Origin: an uncultured Candidatus Melainabacteria bacterium
Lineage (GTDB): Bacteria; Cyanobacteriota; Vampirovibrionia; Gastranaerophilales; Gastranaerophilaceae
Reading direction: 5' to 3'
Length of the DNA: 64,000 nucleotides
Assembly (NCBI GenBank): GCA_934728585.1
Contig: CAKVDZ010000004.1
Coordinates: 1 to 64,000 of the forward strand
The position numbers were made by a program, and so were the translations under genes. Positions 24,136 to 31,668 of the stretch are shown here, in pieces (within the stretch, counting starts at the first letter, position 1; every line of letters starts with the position of its first letter). Under the pieces are notes generated by a model. That model did no database searches. It was not told the DNA's origin and saw only the letters and a program-made list of their open reading frames with translations.

Positions 24136-26553
24136 TTAGTCTTTTCTTTCTGGAATTCTCATAGCGTAGAATGTTCTCCATACGAACACTAAAGCTACAA
24201 GTAAGAATACAACACCAACTACAGGAGCGTATTTTTGGAATGATGGATTGATTGCAATTTCCATTGCTAACAAACCGAACAATGTAGTGAATTTGATGAT
24301 TGGGTTCATAGCTACTGAAGAAGTATCTTTGAATGGGTCACCAACTGTATCACCAACAACTGTTGCATCATGTAATGGTGTTCCTTTTTCAGCTAAGTCA
24401 ACTTCAACGATTTTCTTAGCATTATCCCAACAACCACCTGCGTTAGCCATGAATACTGCTTGGAATAAACCAAATACAGCAATTGCAATCAAGTAGCTTA
24501 CGAAGAATGATACTGGGTGTAAGTTTTCGCCCAAAGGTGCTGATAAGAATGCTAATGCTAAAGCGAATGAGAACAAGGCAATAAAGATGTTCCACATACC
24601 TTTTTGTGCATATTGAGTACAAATCTTAACAACTTCTTTTGAGTTAGAAATGTTAGCTGATTGTTCATCTGAGTCTAATTTAATGTGTTTTCTGATATAT
24701 TCAACTGCAGAATATGCACCTGTTGTTACAGCTTGCATAGATGCACCTGAGAACCAGTAAATTACAGCACCACCTGTGATGAAACCAAGTAATGTGTATG
24801 GATTTAATACGTTCAAAATCATTTCAGGTTGAATACCTAATACGTTTTGGATAACTAAGATTAATGAGAAAATCATAGTTGTAGCACCAACTACAGCTGT
24901 ACCAATCAATACTGGTTTAGAAGTAGCTTTGAATGTGTTACCTGCGCCATCATTTTCTTCCAAGAATCTTTTAGCGTTTTCAAAGTCTGGTTTGAAACTG
25001 TATTGTTTTTCAATTTCTTCACCAACGTTTGGAATAGATTCAATCAATGATAATTCATATACTGATTGAGCGTTATCTGTTACAGGGCCGTAAGAGTCAA
25101 CAGCGATTGTAACAGGTCCCATTCCTAAGAAACCAAATGCTACCAAACCGAAAGCAAATACTGACGGATAAACCATTGTAGCTTCAGGAATGTATAAACT
25201 TGCTGCATAAGCTAAGCCCATTAACAATACGATTACAGCACCAATCCAGAAACCTGAGAAGTTACCAGACACGATACCTGAAAGAATTGTTAATGAAGAA
25301 CCACCTTCTCTTGAAGCTGTTACAACTTCTTTTGTGTGTAAAGCTTGAGGTGATGTGAATTTTTTAGTAGCTTCTGGAATTAAAGCAGCACCAACAGTAC
25401 CACAAGAGATAATTGTTGATAATACTAACCATAAGTTACCGCCCATTGGAGCTAATAACCAGTAGCTTACGCCATAAGTCATAGCGATTGATAGGATTGA
25501 AGTAATCCATACCAAGTTTGTTAAAGGTTGTTCGAAATCGAACTTTTCAGCTTTTGCTGCATATAATTTAGTGATTGCACCGTTAATCCAGTATGAAACG
25601 ATTGAAGTAACAATCATTAAGAATCTCATTGTGAAGATCCAAGCCAATAATTGACATTGGTTAACATCACCTTGTACAGCTAAAAGAATAAATGAAACAA
25701 GAGCAACACCTGTTACACCGTAAGTTTCAAAACCATCAGCTGTAGGTCCGATAGAGTCACCAGCGTTATCACCAGTACAGTCAGCGATTACACCAGGGTT
25801 TCTTGGATCGTCTTCTTTAATACCGAATTGGATTTTCATCAAGTCTGAACCGATATCAGCAATTTTTGTGAAAATACCACCAGCAACACGAAGTGCTGAA
25901 GCACCTAAAGATTCACCGATTGCAAAACCGATGAAGCAAGCGCCAGCGATGTTACCTGGAACAAATAATAAAATTACTAACATTAGAATTAATTCAATTG
26001 ATACTAAAACAACACCAATTGACATACCAGCTTTCAAAGGTAAGTTTAAAATATTTAAAGGATTACCTTTTAATGCTGTAAAAGCAGTTCTTGAGTTAGC
26101 TAAAGTGTTCATTCTGATACCAAACCAAGCTACTGCGTAAGAACCTAAAATACCAATTACTGAAAAAGCTAAAATGATTGCAACACCTTGCCAACCCATT
26201 TTAGCTAATCCACCAAAGTAAAATGCAATACATAAACCGATTAGAATTTCTAATGCGATTAAGAATTTACCTTGTTGAATCAAGTAAGTCTTACATGTTT
26301 CAAAAATTGTGTTACCAACATTAGCCATGCATTCGTGAACTTCGATTTTTTTAACTTGCGCAAACGCAATCAAACCGAAAATCAAACCTAGGACTGAAAC
26401 AGCAATACCAATTAAAAGTAAAGTGTGTCCTAAAGGATAATGTGTGGCAATGCTTGGAACGACTAAATCTGCTTCACTTGCAAACGCAGGAGCAGACAAC
26501 ATCAACAATGAAAGCAACGATGCCATCAATGTTTTTGAAGCTCTTTTTTCCAT
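24136..26553 (-). CDS. hppA: Membrane-bound ion-pumping pyrophosphatase
   Basis: Couples pyrophosphate hydrolysis to export of H+ and/or Na+ across the membrane. The protein has 805 residues and about 16 spans. The N-terminus looks like a signal peptide or first span (LLSLLMLSAPAFAS). The pyrophosphate site is seen in KEDDPRNPGVIADCTGDNAGD and TADGFETYG, DSYGPVTDNAQSVYELS, and the last motif GGCWDNAKKIVE with VVGDTVGDPFKDTSS. The DCTGDNAGDSIGPTADGFETYG form differs from the plant-type DNVGDVAGM form and belongs to a bacterial branch that includes Na+-linked pumps. The ion cannot be decided here. With the antiporter at 53 kb it may help set up sodium gradients. Confidence 0.96.
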   Translation of the reverse strand: MEKRASKTLMASLLSLLMLSAPAFASEADLVVPSIATHYPLGHTLLLIGIAVSVLGLIFGLIAFAQVKKIEVHECMANVGNTIFETCKTYLIQQGKFLIALEILIGLCIAFYFGGLAKMGWQGVAIILAFSVIGILGSYAVAWFGIRMNTLANSRTAFTALKGNPLNILNLPLKAGMSIGVVLVSIELILMLVILLFVPGNIAGACFIGFAIGESLGASALRVAGGIFTKIADIGSDLMKIQFGIKEDDPRNPGVIADCTGDNAGDSIGPTADGFETYGVTGVALVSFILLAVQGDVNQCQLLAWIFTMRFLMIVTSIVSYWINGAITKLYAAKAEKFDFEQPLTNLVWITSILSIAMTYGVSYWLLAPMGGNLWLVLSTIISCGTVGAALIPEATKKFTSPQALHTKEVVTASREGGSSLTILSGIVSGNFSGFWIGAVIVLLMGLAYAASLYIPEATMVYPSVFAFGLVAFGFLGMGPVTIAVDSYGPVTDNAQSVYELSLIESIPNVGEEIEKQYSFKPDFENAKRFLEENDGAGNTFKATSKPVLIGTAVVGATTMIFSLILVIQNVLGIQPEMILNVLNPYTLLGFITGGAVIYWFSGASMQAVTTGAYSAVEYIRKHIKLDSDEQSANISNSKEVVKICTQYAQKGMWNIFIALFSFALALAFLSAPLGENLHPVSFFVSYLIAIAVFGLFQAVFMANAGGCWDNAKKIVEVDLAEKGTPLHDATVVGDTVGDPFKDTSSVAMNPIIKFTTLFGLLAMEIAINPSFQKYAPVVGVVFLLVALVFVWRTFYAMRIPERKD

Positions 26554-26798
26554 TTTTTCTCCTTCACTAAAAAAAGTTATAAAAAATATTAATATCCAAG
26601 TTCATTTTTGCATAAAATTTTTTTTTTGCAACGATTGTAAACATTTTTTACAAAAAATTCCTCCAAATAAACTAGTACCGTAATTAGTGTAAATAGTACA
26701 TTATAAACTAATGTAAACATTTTAAGCATGACCTAACAAAAAAAATTTTTAGGGGTATTATAGCAAGTGTATGTTACTAAATTTAGTGTGTTAGGAAT

Positions 26799-27950
26799 AT
26801 GATTTTAAGAAACATTGAAACATCTGCACCGCCAGTAAAATCAATACAAAACGGGGAACATAAGGTAAATAATTCAGCAATAACTTCAGGTCAACCAGAA
26901 GTTAGCAATAACGATGATAAAAAAGGTTCACAAGCTTTATCAAACTATTTTAGAGCTGGACAAATGGTGGCATTTAAAGGTCACGCTTGTACTAAATCTG
27001 ATTTTAAAGTAAAACGTGAAGAAGGTATTCCTTGTGCTTGTTGTGGTCGTATGATGATGACAAACAAAGGTGTTCAAGCATTTGAATCAAAAGCTGTTAA
27101 TGCTAACGGAGAATACTTACAAAATCTTCTTAACGCAAATATGGAATATTTTAGAGGTACAGAAAAAGCAGTTGTAAACTTTTTAGTAAAAGCCTCAAAA
27201 GAACACCCAAAACTTTCAATGAGCGGTTTGTTAACACACTATACACCTAGTGCAAAAGTTTTACTAGAAGACGAACAAAAAAATGTAATGAAAGAAATTA
27301 CAGAAAAAGCATCTATTTTAGGTAAAGATAACGTAGTTGAAAAATGCGTTAACAAAGCGTTAAAAGACATTGATAACAGCACAGATGCAAAACACTTCCA
27401 AAGAAAACCGTTCTTAAAAGAAATGGTTAACGTAACAAAAGGGTTAAAAGACAAAGAACTAGCAGGTCAATTACTTGATATTGCTGTAAAATTACCAATG
27501 TCTGAAAACTCTATTGAAGCATTTATTGTAAAATACGGTCATGGCGACAAAGATGACAAACAAATTGCTCACAGATTAGCTCAAACAGCTGTATCAACAG
27601 CAGAACATATTCACCCAGATACTTTAGGTGGTCCAGACCATACTTCAAACTATGTTGCTGAATGTGGCGACTGCAATTCAAAACGTGGTCACATGCCATT
27701 AGAAGAATGGATGGAAAACTTCCCTAACATGCCAAGAAGCGTTCAAAGAAATATTGACGAAGTTACAGAACGTATTATCAAGGGCAATTTAGGTGACAAA
27801 TACGACGATTACCCAGTAGATATACAAGCGACAATGGACAGAGAAACTGGCGGTATCGTAAAATTAAAAGTTAAAAACCCAGAAGAAATTGAAAAAGCTC
27901 GCGAAGAACGCGGTTTACCAAAACCACAGCCTCAGTCATCTGGTCATTAA
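26799..27950 (+). CDS. HNH-endonuclease-like protein, paralogue 1
   Basis: A 383-residue protein of unknown role. Near residues 268-297 it has AEHIHPDTLGGPDHTSNY then ECGDCNSKRG, the pattern of an HNH nuclease core (E-H-I-x-P, GG, N, CxxCN, K). The partner zinc half-site is CACCGR at 79-84, about 185 residues earlier; the space between is mostly helical. The N-terminal 55 residues are polar and variable, followed by VAFKGHACTKSDFKVK. There is no signal peptide. The downstream gene is a full-length paralogue with the same residue spacing up to position 90. It could be a DNA or RNA nuclease, a toxin-like effector or a structural zinc protein. The upstream 245 bases (shared with hppA) are non-coding. 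Confidence 0.65.
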   Translation: MILRNIETSAPPVKSIQNGEHKVNNSAITSGQPEVSNNDDKKGSQALSNYFRAGQMVAFKGHACTKSDFKVKREEGIPCACCGRMMMTNKGVQAFESKAVNANGEYLQNLLNANMEYFRGTEKAVVNFLVKASKEHPKLSMSGLLTHYTPSAKVLLEDEQKNVMKEITEKASILGKDNVVEKCVNKALKDIDNSTDAKHFQRKPFLKEMVNVTKGLKDKELAGQLLDIAVKLPMSENSIEAFIVKYGHGDKDDKQIAHRLAQTAVSTAEHIHPDTLGGPDHTSNYVAECGDCNSKRGHMPLEEWMENFPNMPRSVQRNIDEVTERIIKGNLGDKYDDYPVDIQATMDRETGGIVKLKVKNPEEIEKAREERGLPKPQPQSSGH

Positions 27951-28094
27951 CGAACAAATAAAAGAGTATGTTTAACAAATCTACACATTATGGTATTTAA
28001 ATTTTATTTAGTATTATAATATATATATAAACACGAATGGTCTTATAAATAAAAATCACAATTCAATTAAAAAATATAGGTTAGGTCTCAAAAA

Positions 28095-29522
28095 ATGAAA
28101 ATTCAAAGAATTTCTGCAGCTATGTCTGTAGCAAAAGCAAATCAAATTTCACAAACTCAACAAGCACAAGTTAGCAAAAATGCTACAAATCCAATTGAAA
28201 GCAATTCATCAAAAGCTTCTCAAATCATTAGAAACTATTTCATGGGTTCACAAATGGTTAACCCAGCATTCACAGGTTTTCCTTGCACAACTTCTAACTT
28301 CAAAGTAAAAGAATTAGAAGATATGCCTTGTACATGTTGTGGTCGTCCAATGATGACAAACAAACAAACTGATGAATTCGCACTAAAAGCTGGTAGAGCT
28401 TCAGGTGCTGAATTAAACAATATTTTAGAACAAAACATGCCATACTTCAGAGCTGAAGAAAAAGCAATTGTTCACTATATTCAAAAACAATTAAAAAATA
28501 TGCCAGACGCATCTTTAACAACAGCTATTTCAAGAACAAACGCTGACCCTGCTCAAATCTTAAGAGATGAACAAGTTGACGTTTTAAAAAGAACTAGCGA
28601 AAAATCAAAAGAATTATTAGGCGACAAAAACATCGTTCAAAATCTTTGCGATAGAGAATTAGCTAAAACTTTTGGTGTTGATGTTCAAGGCAGAAGACGT
28701 CCAAAAACAGGCGTTGGTAGCAGATTTAACAGAACTGAATTTTTAAGTCAAATCGTTGATGCTGAAAACAAGGGTGTTGCACACAAGGATATTCACAAAA
28801 TCTTAGACGTAGCAGTTCAATTGCCAGAATCAGAAAAAATCATTTCTAAAATGCTAAGCGATTACGGTCGTGGTAGTTCTGACGTTAGATTTGCAAAAAG
28901 ATTAATCCAAAAAGCTGTAGTTACAGCTGAACATATCCACCCAAAATCAAAAGGTGGTCCAAACGCAACAAACAACTACATGGGTGAATGCCAAGAATGT
29001 AACGGCTCTCGTGGCAACATGTCTTATGACGAATGGATGAAAAGATATCCAAACATGCCAGATAATATCCAAGTTAATGCTGACGCTGTAACTGAAGAAA
29101 TTATCAAGGGAAAAATCGGTGGCAACTATGATGATTATCCTGTAGACTTAAAAGAGGCTATCGAAAAAGAAACTAACGGTAAAGTTATTTTAACAGTTAA
29201 AAATCCAGAAGAAATCGACAAAGCTCGTGAAGAACGTGGATTACCAAAACCAACCGCTGATTTAAAAGAAAAAAACAACGCAGCTAGCGGTTATCAAGGT
29301 TCTTACAAAGGCAACCCTGAATTAGATGCTGCTATGGGTACAAAAAGAGGTCAAAAATCAGAAAAATCAGAAAAATCAGAAAAAACTGATTCGACTGACA
29401 GACCTGCTAAAACTGGTAAATCAGGTAAATCTAAGAAAAAAGGTAAAAAACACATTATGCGTGACTTCAGCGAATTAGCTCAAGCTCAACAACAAGCACA
29501 AGATGCTAAAGAAGTTGCATAA
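28095..29522 (+). CDS. HNH-endonuclease-like protein, paralogue 2
   Basis: A 475-residue paralogue of the preceding gene. It has CTCCGR at 79-84, AEHIHPKSKGGPNATNNY then ECQECNGSRG around 278-307, and the shared C-terminal part YDDYPVDLKEAIEKET and NPEEIDKAREERGLPKP. An extra 85-residue tail is lysine- and serine-rich, with a three-fold SEK repeat and GKSGKSKKKGKK, likely disordered and possibly nucleic-acid binding. It lies 144 bases after paralogue 1 with its own TATAAT at about 28015, so the two may be controlled separately. A bidirectional terminator follows. Confidence 0.65.
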   Translation: MKIQRISAAMSVAKANQISQTQQAQVSKNATNPIESNSSKASQIIRNYFMGSQMVNPAFTGFPCTTSNFKVKELEDMPCTCCGRPMMTNKQTDEFALKAGRASGAELNNILEQNMPYFRAEEKAIVHYIQKQLKNMPDASLTTAISRTNADPAQILRDEQVDVLKRTSEKSKELLGDKNIVQNLCDRELAKTFGVDVQGRRRPKTGVGSRFNRTEFLSQIVDAENKGVAHKDIHKILDVAVQLPESEKIISKMLSDYGRGSSDVRFAKRLIQKAVVTAEHIHPKSKGGPNATNNYMGECQECNGSRGNMSYDEWMKRYPNMPDNIQVNADAVTEEIIKGKIGGNYDDYPVDLKEAIEKETNGKVILTVKNPEEIDKAREERGLPKPTADLKEKNNAASGYQGSYKGNPELDAAMGTKRGQKSEKSEKSEKTDSTDRPAKTGKSGKSKKKGKKHIMRDFSELAQAQQQAQDAKEVA

Positions 29523-29534
29523 TAATTAAAAAAT

Positions 29535-29575
29535 AAAAAAATGGCGGTTTGCAAAATGCAAACCGCCATTTTTTT
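29535..29575. terminator. Bidirectional terminator between the HNH-like gene and rsmD
   Basis: ATGGCGGTTTGCA/TGCAAACCGCCAT stem with loop aaa, flanked by A6 and T6, serving convergent genes. Confidence 0.92.
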
Positions 29576-29577
29576 AT

Positions 29578-30084
29578 TTAAACTTTTTTCAAATAAGTAA
29601 GCGTTTTATCACCGTATTTTTTTTGTTTGATTACCTCATATCCTGAAAAATTAACATCTGTAGTATGTTCTAAGATTACAATATTACAATCAGGTAGAAC
29701 TTCTAGCGCTTGTTCGTAAACTCCAGAATAATATGGAGGGTCGATGTAGATAACGTCAAAATGTTCTTGTGGAAGCACCTTTAAGCTATCACCTTTTATG
29801 ACATTAGGCTTAACTTTCAAAGCCTTGTAGTTATTTAAAAGTATATTATAGACTTTTGGATTTTTTTCTATTGCAACAACACGCTCAAAACCTCTAGATA
29901 GAGCTTCAAGCCCCATGATACCAGAACCTGCAAACATGTCTAAAAAACTTGCGCCATCAAAATCTATTAAGGCTTGAAGCGTGTTAAAAACTGCCATTCT
30001 AACTTTCGAAAGAGTTGGACGTGTAATTGTTTCATCTGGAGCTGTAACCTTTTGACCTTTGTATTTTCCTGCTGTAATATTCAT
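29578..30084 (-). CDS. rsmD: 16S rRNA (guanine-966 N2) methyltransferase
   Basis: Methylates G966 of 16S rRNA using SAM. Family start NITAGKYKGQKVTAP, then RPTLSKVRMAVFNTL, SAM site FLDMFAGSGIMGLEALSRG and catalytic IYIDPPYYSG. At 168 residues it is slightly short but complete. It follows xerD by two bases on the same strand (ribosome site GGAAAG in the xerD end), so it is co-transcribed with it. Confidence 0.94.
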   Translation of the reverse strand: MNITAGKYKGQKVTAPDETITRPTLSKVRMAVFNTLQALIDFDGASFLDMFAGSGIMGLEALSRGFERVVAIEKNPKVYNILLNNYKALKVKPNVIKGDSLKVLPQEHFDVIYIDPPYYSGVYEQALEVLPDCNIVILEHTTDVNFSGYEVIKQKKYGDKTLTYLKKV

Positions 30085-30086
30085 AT

Positions 30087-30947
30087 TTACTTTCCGTTTA
30101 TTGCAAAATAAACATCTTTCAAACGTTTTTTGCTAATATGTGTATATAATTGAGTTGTCGCAACATCACTGTGTCCTAAAAGTTCTTGTACAACACGTAA
30201 ATCTGCTCCATTTTCAAGCAAATGAGTAGCATAAGTATGTCTTAGAGTGTGTGGCGAAATATTTTTATGAATTTTTTTACCCTGTTCATGAATAAAATTA
30301 TATATGTCTTGTCGGGTTAAATAGCGCCCTGTTTCAGAAATTAATAAATTTTTTGTATCAAGTCTAAATTTCTTAATCAAAAAATCTCTTTCTACAAGAT
30401 ACATCTTTAAGGCATTTATGGCCTTTGAACCTAGTGGAACAATTCTTTCTTTTGAACCTTTACCGATAGTTGTTAAATATTTAGCACTTAAATCAAAACT
30501 ATTCGTTTTCAAGTTTACCAATTCTGAAACACGAAGTCCACAGCCGTAAAGCAGTTCTACAATAACCCTTTGAAGATTTGTAAGATTTGCTTTCAAAATT
30601 TCTTCAATTTCAGTAATAGTCATAACTTTAGGCAATCTTTGCGGAAGTTTTGGGCGTTCTATTGTAATTGTCGGGTCAATTTTGCACATTTCATTTGCGC
30701 AAAGCCACTTAAAAAAACCTCTAATTGACGCTATTTTTCTGATAACACTTGTTGGTGAATAATCATTTTCACGCAAAAAACGAATATATGAATTTATGCT
30801 CATTCTCGTAATGTTGTCAAAATCTGGGTGCTTACAAAAATCCAAAAACATCAACAAATCACGGCGATAGGCTTCAATTGTATTTTTAGCCAACCCTCGT
30901 TCAAGTTCAAGATATTCCAAATATTCCGCCAAAATTTGCGTATCCAT
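30087..30947 (-). CDS. xerD: Tyrosine recombinase XerD/XerC
   Basis: Site-specific recombinase that resolves chromosome dimers at dif. The N-terminal SAM-like core-binding domain is about residues 1-90. The catalytic domain has GCGLRVSELVNL (first Arg), SPHTLRHTYATHLLENGADL (His, second Arg) and LGHSDVATTQLYTHI (His, nucleophile Tyr). Its 286 residues and the housekeeping neighbour rsmD favour a chromosomal Xer over a phage or integron integrase. No att-like repeats flank it. The promoter geometry is leaderless. Confidence 0.92.
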   Translation of the reverse strand: MDTQILAEYLEYLELERGLAKNTIEAYRRDLLMFLDFCKHPDFDNITRMSINSYIRFLRENDYSPTSVIRKIASIRGFFKWLCANEMCKIDPTITIERPKLPQRLPKVMTITEIEEILKANLTNLQRVIVELLYGCGLRVSELVNLKTNSFDLSAKYLTTIGKGSKERIVPLGSKAINALKMYLVERDFLIKKFRLDTKNLLISETGRYLTRQDIYNFIHEQGKKIHKNISPHTLRHTYATHLLENGADLRVVQELLGHSDVATTQLYTHISKKRLKDVYFAINGK

Positions 30948-30953
30948 GTTAGC

Positions 30954-30959
30954 ATTATA
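30954..30959 (-). promoter_or_regulatory. -10 box six bases before the xerD ATG
   Basis: Reverse strand TATAAT, then GCTAAC, then ATG. Expected start of transcription is the start codon; no ribosome site is seen. Confidence 0.65.
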
Positions 30960-30994
30960 ATATTTATGTTAAAAATATTAATGCTTTAAATATA

Positions 30995-31330
30995 TTATTT
31001 TTTATACCACGGTTGAAAATTTTTAATTTTTTTTGATAATATTTCATAATTCCCATCAAAAGAAATACATCTATCATCAATATAAAGCCAACAAAGTTCT
31101 TTTACATTCGTAATATCATCAATAAAACAATCTAATTTATTTTCAATAAGCCATTTTGCAACTAAAATTTTATTTCTTGTAGTAAAAATTTTTATTTGAA
31201 AAGTTTTATTCAATTCCTTTAAAAAATCATATACTCCTGTTTTGGGCTTAGGAATGACTTTTTCATCAAATTTCCCAGAATATGTATTCAAAACTCCATC
31301 TAAATCTATTAAAATAGTTTTTTTTAACAT
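30995..31330 (-). CDS. Small HAD-superfamily hydrolase-like protein
   Basis: A 111-residue HAD-like protein. It begins MLKKTILIDLDGVLNTYSG, giving motif I (DxDGV, nucleophile and acid aspartates), then IKIFTTRN (motif II Thr) and LYIDDRCISF (motif IV acidic pair). It has no cap insertion and is at the small end for the fold, similar to minimal phosphatase-like HADs linked to nucleotide or RNA metabolism. Start at 31330 has GGAAAG upstream; the reading from 31420 adds a hydrophobic stretch with no ribosome site. Substrate unknown. Confidence 0.75.
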   Translation of the reverse strand: MLKKTILIDLDGVLNTYSGKFDEKVIPKPKTGVYDFLKELNKTFQIKIFTTRNKILVAKWLIENKLDCFIDDITNVKELCWLYIDDRCISFDGNYEILSKKIKNFQPWYKK

Positions 31331-31425
31331 TTTTCTTTCCAAATTTAATATTACTTTTTTTAAAAATAGTCTTATAGTTTCAATTATTAATATTGTATAA
31401 GCTGGATAGTTATTTGTCAAATAAA

Positions 31426-31431
31426 TATAAT
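31426..31431 (+). promoter_or_regulatory. -10 box before the Xre-type regulator
   Basis: TATAAT with seven bases to ATG at 31439; leaderless geometry. Confidence 0.55.
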
Positions 31432-31438
31432 ATGTATT

Positions 31439-31654
31439 ATGAAAAAAGATAAGAAAAGAATATTTGCAGCAAACTTAAAAGCGGAAAGAAATCGTAAATT
31501 TCTTTCACAGGAAGAATTAGCTGAAAAAGCGCACCTTTCTTCTCAAACTGTTAGCAAATTAGAACGAGGCGTACAAACCCCCACCTTATATACTGCGCTT
31601 GACATAGCAAACGCATTAGAAATTGACATTAACGAATTATTAAAAGGGCTTTAA
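31439..31654 (+). CDS. Xre-family helix-turn-helix regulator (single domain)
   Basis: A 71-residue DNA-binding protein that is almost entirely one HTH_3 domain: LKAERNRKFLSQEELAEKA, then LSSQTVSKLERGVQTPTL (recognition helix), and a last helix ending INELLKGL. It has no partner domain. No toxin or restriction gene is beside it; its neighbours are a HAD protein (divergent) and a SNF2 helicase (convergent, 14-base gap). It may control its own promoter or the divergent HAD gene. Confidence 0.9.
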   Translation: MKKDKKRIFAANLKAERNRKFLSQEELAEKAHLSSQTVSKLERGVQTPTLYTALDIANALEIDINELLKGL

Positions 31655-31668
31655 CTTTATATTTCCAA

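Noticed and set aside
30087..30947. Tyrosine recombinase as sign of a mobile element
   Set aside because: Length, motifs and the partner rsmD fit a chromosomal Xer protein; no att repeats, excisionase or cargo genes flank it.
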